Positions 12,535 to 13,775 of a DNA stretch of 13,775 bases are shown one piece after another. The notes beneath the pieces are model-generated. The model made no database searches and was not told the origin of the DNA. It worked only from the letters and a program-made list of their open reading frames with translations. The stretch covers positions 1-13,775 of the forward strand of contig JAKSUF010000014.1 of assembly GCA_024409145.1 (NCBI GenBank), read 5' to 3'. Position numbers and translations under genes: made by a program. Numbering within the stretch: position 1 is the stretch's first letter; each line of letters begins with the position of its first letter. The stretch comes from an archaeon. Lineage in GTDB: Archaea; Methanobacteriota; Methanobacteria; Methanobacteriales; Methanobacteriaceae.

Positions 12535-12969
12535 ATGACATATATAGATGAATTATTAAATTTATCAAAAATAGCTTTAAATAATAATGAAGTACCTATT
12601 GCTGCAATAATAGTAAAAGATGGAGAAATTATTGGTAAAGGTATTAATTCTAAGAATAAAGACAATGATGTTCTTGCACATGCAGAACTAATTGCTATTA
12701 AAGAAGCACAAAAGAAATTAAACGATTGGCGATTAAATGGTTGTGATATGTATATTTCGCTAGAACCATGTCCTATGTGTGCTAGTGCAATACAACAATC
12801 AAGAATATCTAATGTATATTATTTAGTGGAATCATCTTATGAAGTTAATCATAAAATTTTAGATTTAATATTTAATAACAGCACAAATAACAATAAAGTT
12901 TCTTATCATTTCACGTGTAATAATGAAATGAATGAAATACTTTCTGATTTTTTTAAGAATAAACGTTAA
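12535..12969 (+). CDS. tadA: tRNA-specific adenosine deaminase TadA
   Basis: TadA converts A34 to inosine in tRNA-Arg(ACG). The 144-residue protein has the zinc deaminase motifs H49-A-E51 (catalytic Glu) and PCPMC with C79 and C82, after the substrate-side VPIAAIIV (20-27, where most have VPVGAVIV) and GWRL-like DWRLNGC (64-70). The C-terminal third departs from the family: the usual GAxDxKxGA segment is replaced by LVESSYEVNHKILDL. A related deaminase with another substrate is therefore not excluded, but the neighbours (SRP RNA, dnaX) are those of tadA. The start is ATG 12535 with GGAGAA; the open frame extends to 12460, but that part is the SRP RNA gene. No separate promoter is obvious, so expression may depend on read-through past the SRP RNA T-run. 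A terminator overlaps its stop. Confidence 0.9.
   Translation: MTYIDELLNLSKIALNNNEVPIAAIIVKDGEIIGKGINSKNKDNDVLAHAELIAIKEAQKKLNDWRLNGCDMYISLEPCPMCASAIQQSRISNVYYLVESSYEVNHKILDLIFNNSTNNNKVSYHFTCNNEMNEILSDFFKNKR
12907..12922. promoter_or_regulatory. Degenerate parS-like site inside tadA
   Basis: CATTTCACGTGTAATA differs from the two upstream sites at two of 16 positions (first base, and A to T just after CACGTG), so the palindrome is imperfect. It is 12 of 16 to the Bacillus consensus. It could be a weak third parS or a coincidence within coding DNA. Confidence 0.3.
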
Positions 12970-12983
12970 GTTTATTTTTTTTT
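12955..12983 (+). terminator. Terminator after tadA
   Basis: AATAAAC (12958-12964), loop GTTAA, GTTTATT (12970-12976), then seven T's (12977-12983); the stem can be lengthened by AAG pairing into the T-run. The tadA stop codon is in the loop. Confidence 0.75.
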
Positions 12984-13018
12984 ATTGTAAAAAATCCCAA
13001 TAGAGTATTCTTATAGTG

Positions 13019-13024
13019 TATAAT
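13019..13024 (+). promoter_or_regulatory. Possible -10 of the dnaX promoter
   Basis: A perfect TATAAT 19 bases before the dnaX ATG, after the tadA terminator. No -35 match and no properly placed TGn are present, and the leader would be only about 13 bases, just enough for the AGAGGTGA SD. Confidence 0.35.
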
Positions 13025-13043
13025 AATAAAGAAGAGGTGAACT

Positions 13044-13775
13044 ATGGAGAAGAAAGCATTATATAGATTATATAGACCTAGAAAATTTGCTGATTTTTGT
13101 GATCAAGAAGTTATTAAAGAAACTATAGTTAATGCGATAAAGAATAATAAAGTATCACATGCATACTTATTTTCAGGGCCAAGAGGTACTGGAAAAACTT
13201 CTTTAGCTAAAATTGTTGCAAAAGCAGTAAATTGTTTAAATTTTAATGAAAATGGTGATATCTGTGATCATTGTGAAAATTGTTTAGAAGCTGATAACTC
13301 TATAGATATCATTGAAATGGATGCTGCATCAAATAATGGTGTAGATCAAATAAGAGATTTAAAGAATAGAATAAGTATTGTTCCTTCAAAATTAAAATAT
13401 AAGGTATATATTATCGATGAAGTGCATATGTTAACAAAAGAAGCATTTAATGCACTATTAAAGACGCTTGAAGAACCACCTGAATATGTAATATTTATTT
13501 TAGCAACTACAGAATTCTATGCTGTTAAAGAAACAATTGTTTCAAGATGCCAATGTTTTAACTTTAATAGAATATCTATTGATAACTTAAAAAAACAATT
13601 AAAATATATTGCTGATAACGAAAAAATTGAAATAGATGATGAAGTTATTCAGGAAATAGCTGAATTTTCAAAAGGTGGATTTAGAGATGCTATTGGATTG
13701 TTAGATAAACTATCTAGTTTTAAACAAGGTAAAATAACAATGGATGATTATAGTAAAATAAATGGTATTATTTCT
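13044..13775 (+). CDS. dnaX: DNA polymerase III subunit gamma/tau, N-terminal part (runs off the window)
   Basis: DnaX is the ATPase motor of the clamp loader that puts DnaN on DNA and holds polymerases at the fork. The first 244 codons are present: YRLYRPRKFADF (7-18), Walker A G45PRGTGKT52, the zinc-binding cysteines C64, C74, C77 and C80, DAASNNGVDQIR (93-104), Walker B VYIIDEVHML (121-130), ALLKTLEEPPEYVIFILATTE (137-157) and the SRC motif (168-170), then the lid domain FSKGGFRDAIGLLDKL. After ATTE the usual PHKIPxTI is FYAVKETI. Start: ATG 13044, with AGAGGTGA just upstream. In Bacillus the order tadA-scr-dnaX-(yaaK)-recR is conserved; the ybaB/EbfC-family gene and recR would be expected beyond the right edge. 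The C-terminal tau region cannot be assessed. Confidence 0.97.
   Translation, partial: MEKKALYRLYRPRKFADFCDQEVIKETIVNAIKNNKVSHAYLFSGPRGTGKTSLAKIVAKAVNCLNFNENGDICDHCENCLEADNSIDIIEMDAASNNGVDQIRDLKNRISIVPSKLKYKVYIIDEVHMLTKEAFNALLKTLEEPPEYVIFILATTEFYAVKETIVSRCQCFNFNRISIDNLKKQLKYIADNEKIEIDDEVIQEIAEFSKGGFRDAIGLLDKLSSFKQGKITMDDYSKINGIIS

Overview
The window is the chromosomal replication origin region of a low-GC Gram-positive bacterium (Bacillota, most probably class Bacilli). The gene order is mnmE-jag-yidC-rnpA-rpmH on the minus strand, then oriC, then dnaA-dnaN-(comK-like)-recF-gyrB-gyrA-SRP RNA-tadA-dnaX on the plus strand. Base composition is very AT-rich, roughly 30% GC by eye. Stops are TAA or TAG, and Trp is TGG in every protein I checked, so the standard code fits and this is not a UGA=Trp mollicute. 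The exact order or family cannot be fixed from sequence alone; an uncultured gut-type Bacilli lineage is a guess.

Left arm (1-2903, minus strand, transcribed away from oriC): the N-terminal part of mnmE (tRNA U34 modification, cut by the window edge); jag/khpB; yidC with an unusual cysteine-bearing extracytoplasmic insert; rnpA; and the short gene rpmH. rpmH has a consensus promoter. A terminator-like hairpin lies between rpmH and rnpA, another closes jag, and mnmE has its own extended -10 promoter.

Origin (about 2904-3209, plus 4623-4772): no perfect canonical DnaA box (TTATCCACA) is visible. Instead there are nine GCACA/TGTGC-type motifs in two convergent, helically phased clusters. The dnaA-dnaN gap adds three more and an AT-rich TAA/AAT trinucleotide array. 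The DnaA protein is itself divergent in its DNA-binding signature.

Right arm (3210-13775, plus strand, transcribed away from oriC): replication initiator, sliding clamp, a clear ComK-family competence regulator placed between dnaN and recF, RecF, both gyrase subunits, a very small SRP RNA, the tRNA adenosine deaminase TadA and the start of DnaX. Just after gyrA are two parS-type palindromes (core TTTCACGTGAAA) and one exact Noc-type palindrome (ATTTCCCGGGAAAT). This intergenic spot therefore looks like a centromere and nucleoid-occlusion loading site about 9 kb from oriC.

Most genes are core chromosome functions: initiation, clamp, clamp loader, supercoiling, recombination repair, tRNA modification, membrane insertion and SRP. 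The parts worth most attention are the oriC-embedded, C-terminally short ComK-like gene with its repeat-bearing promoter, the non-canonical origin/DnaA pair, and the parS/Noc palindrome cluster.
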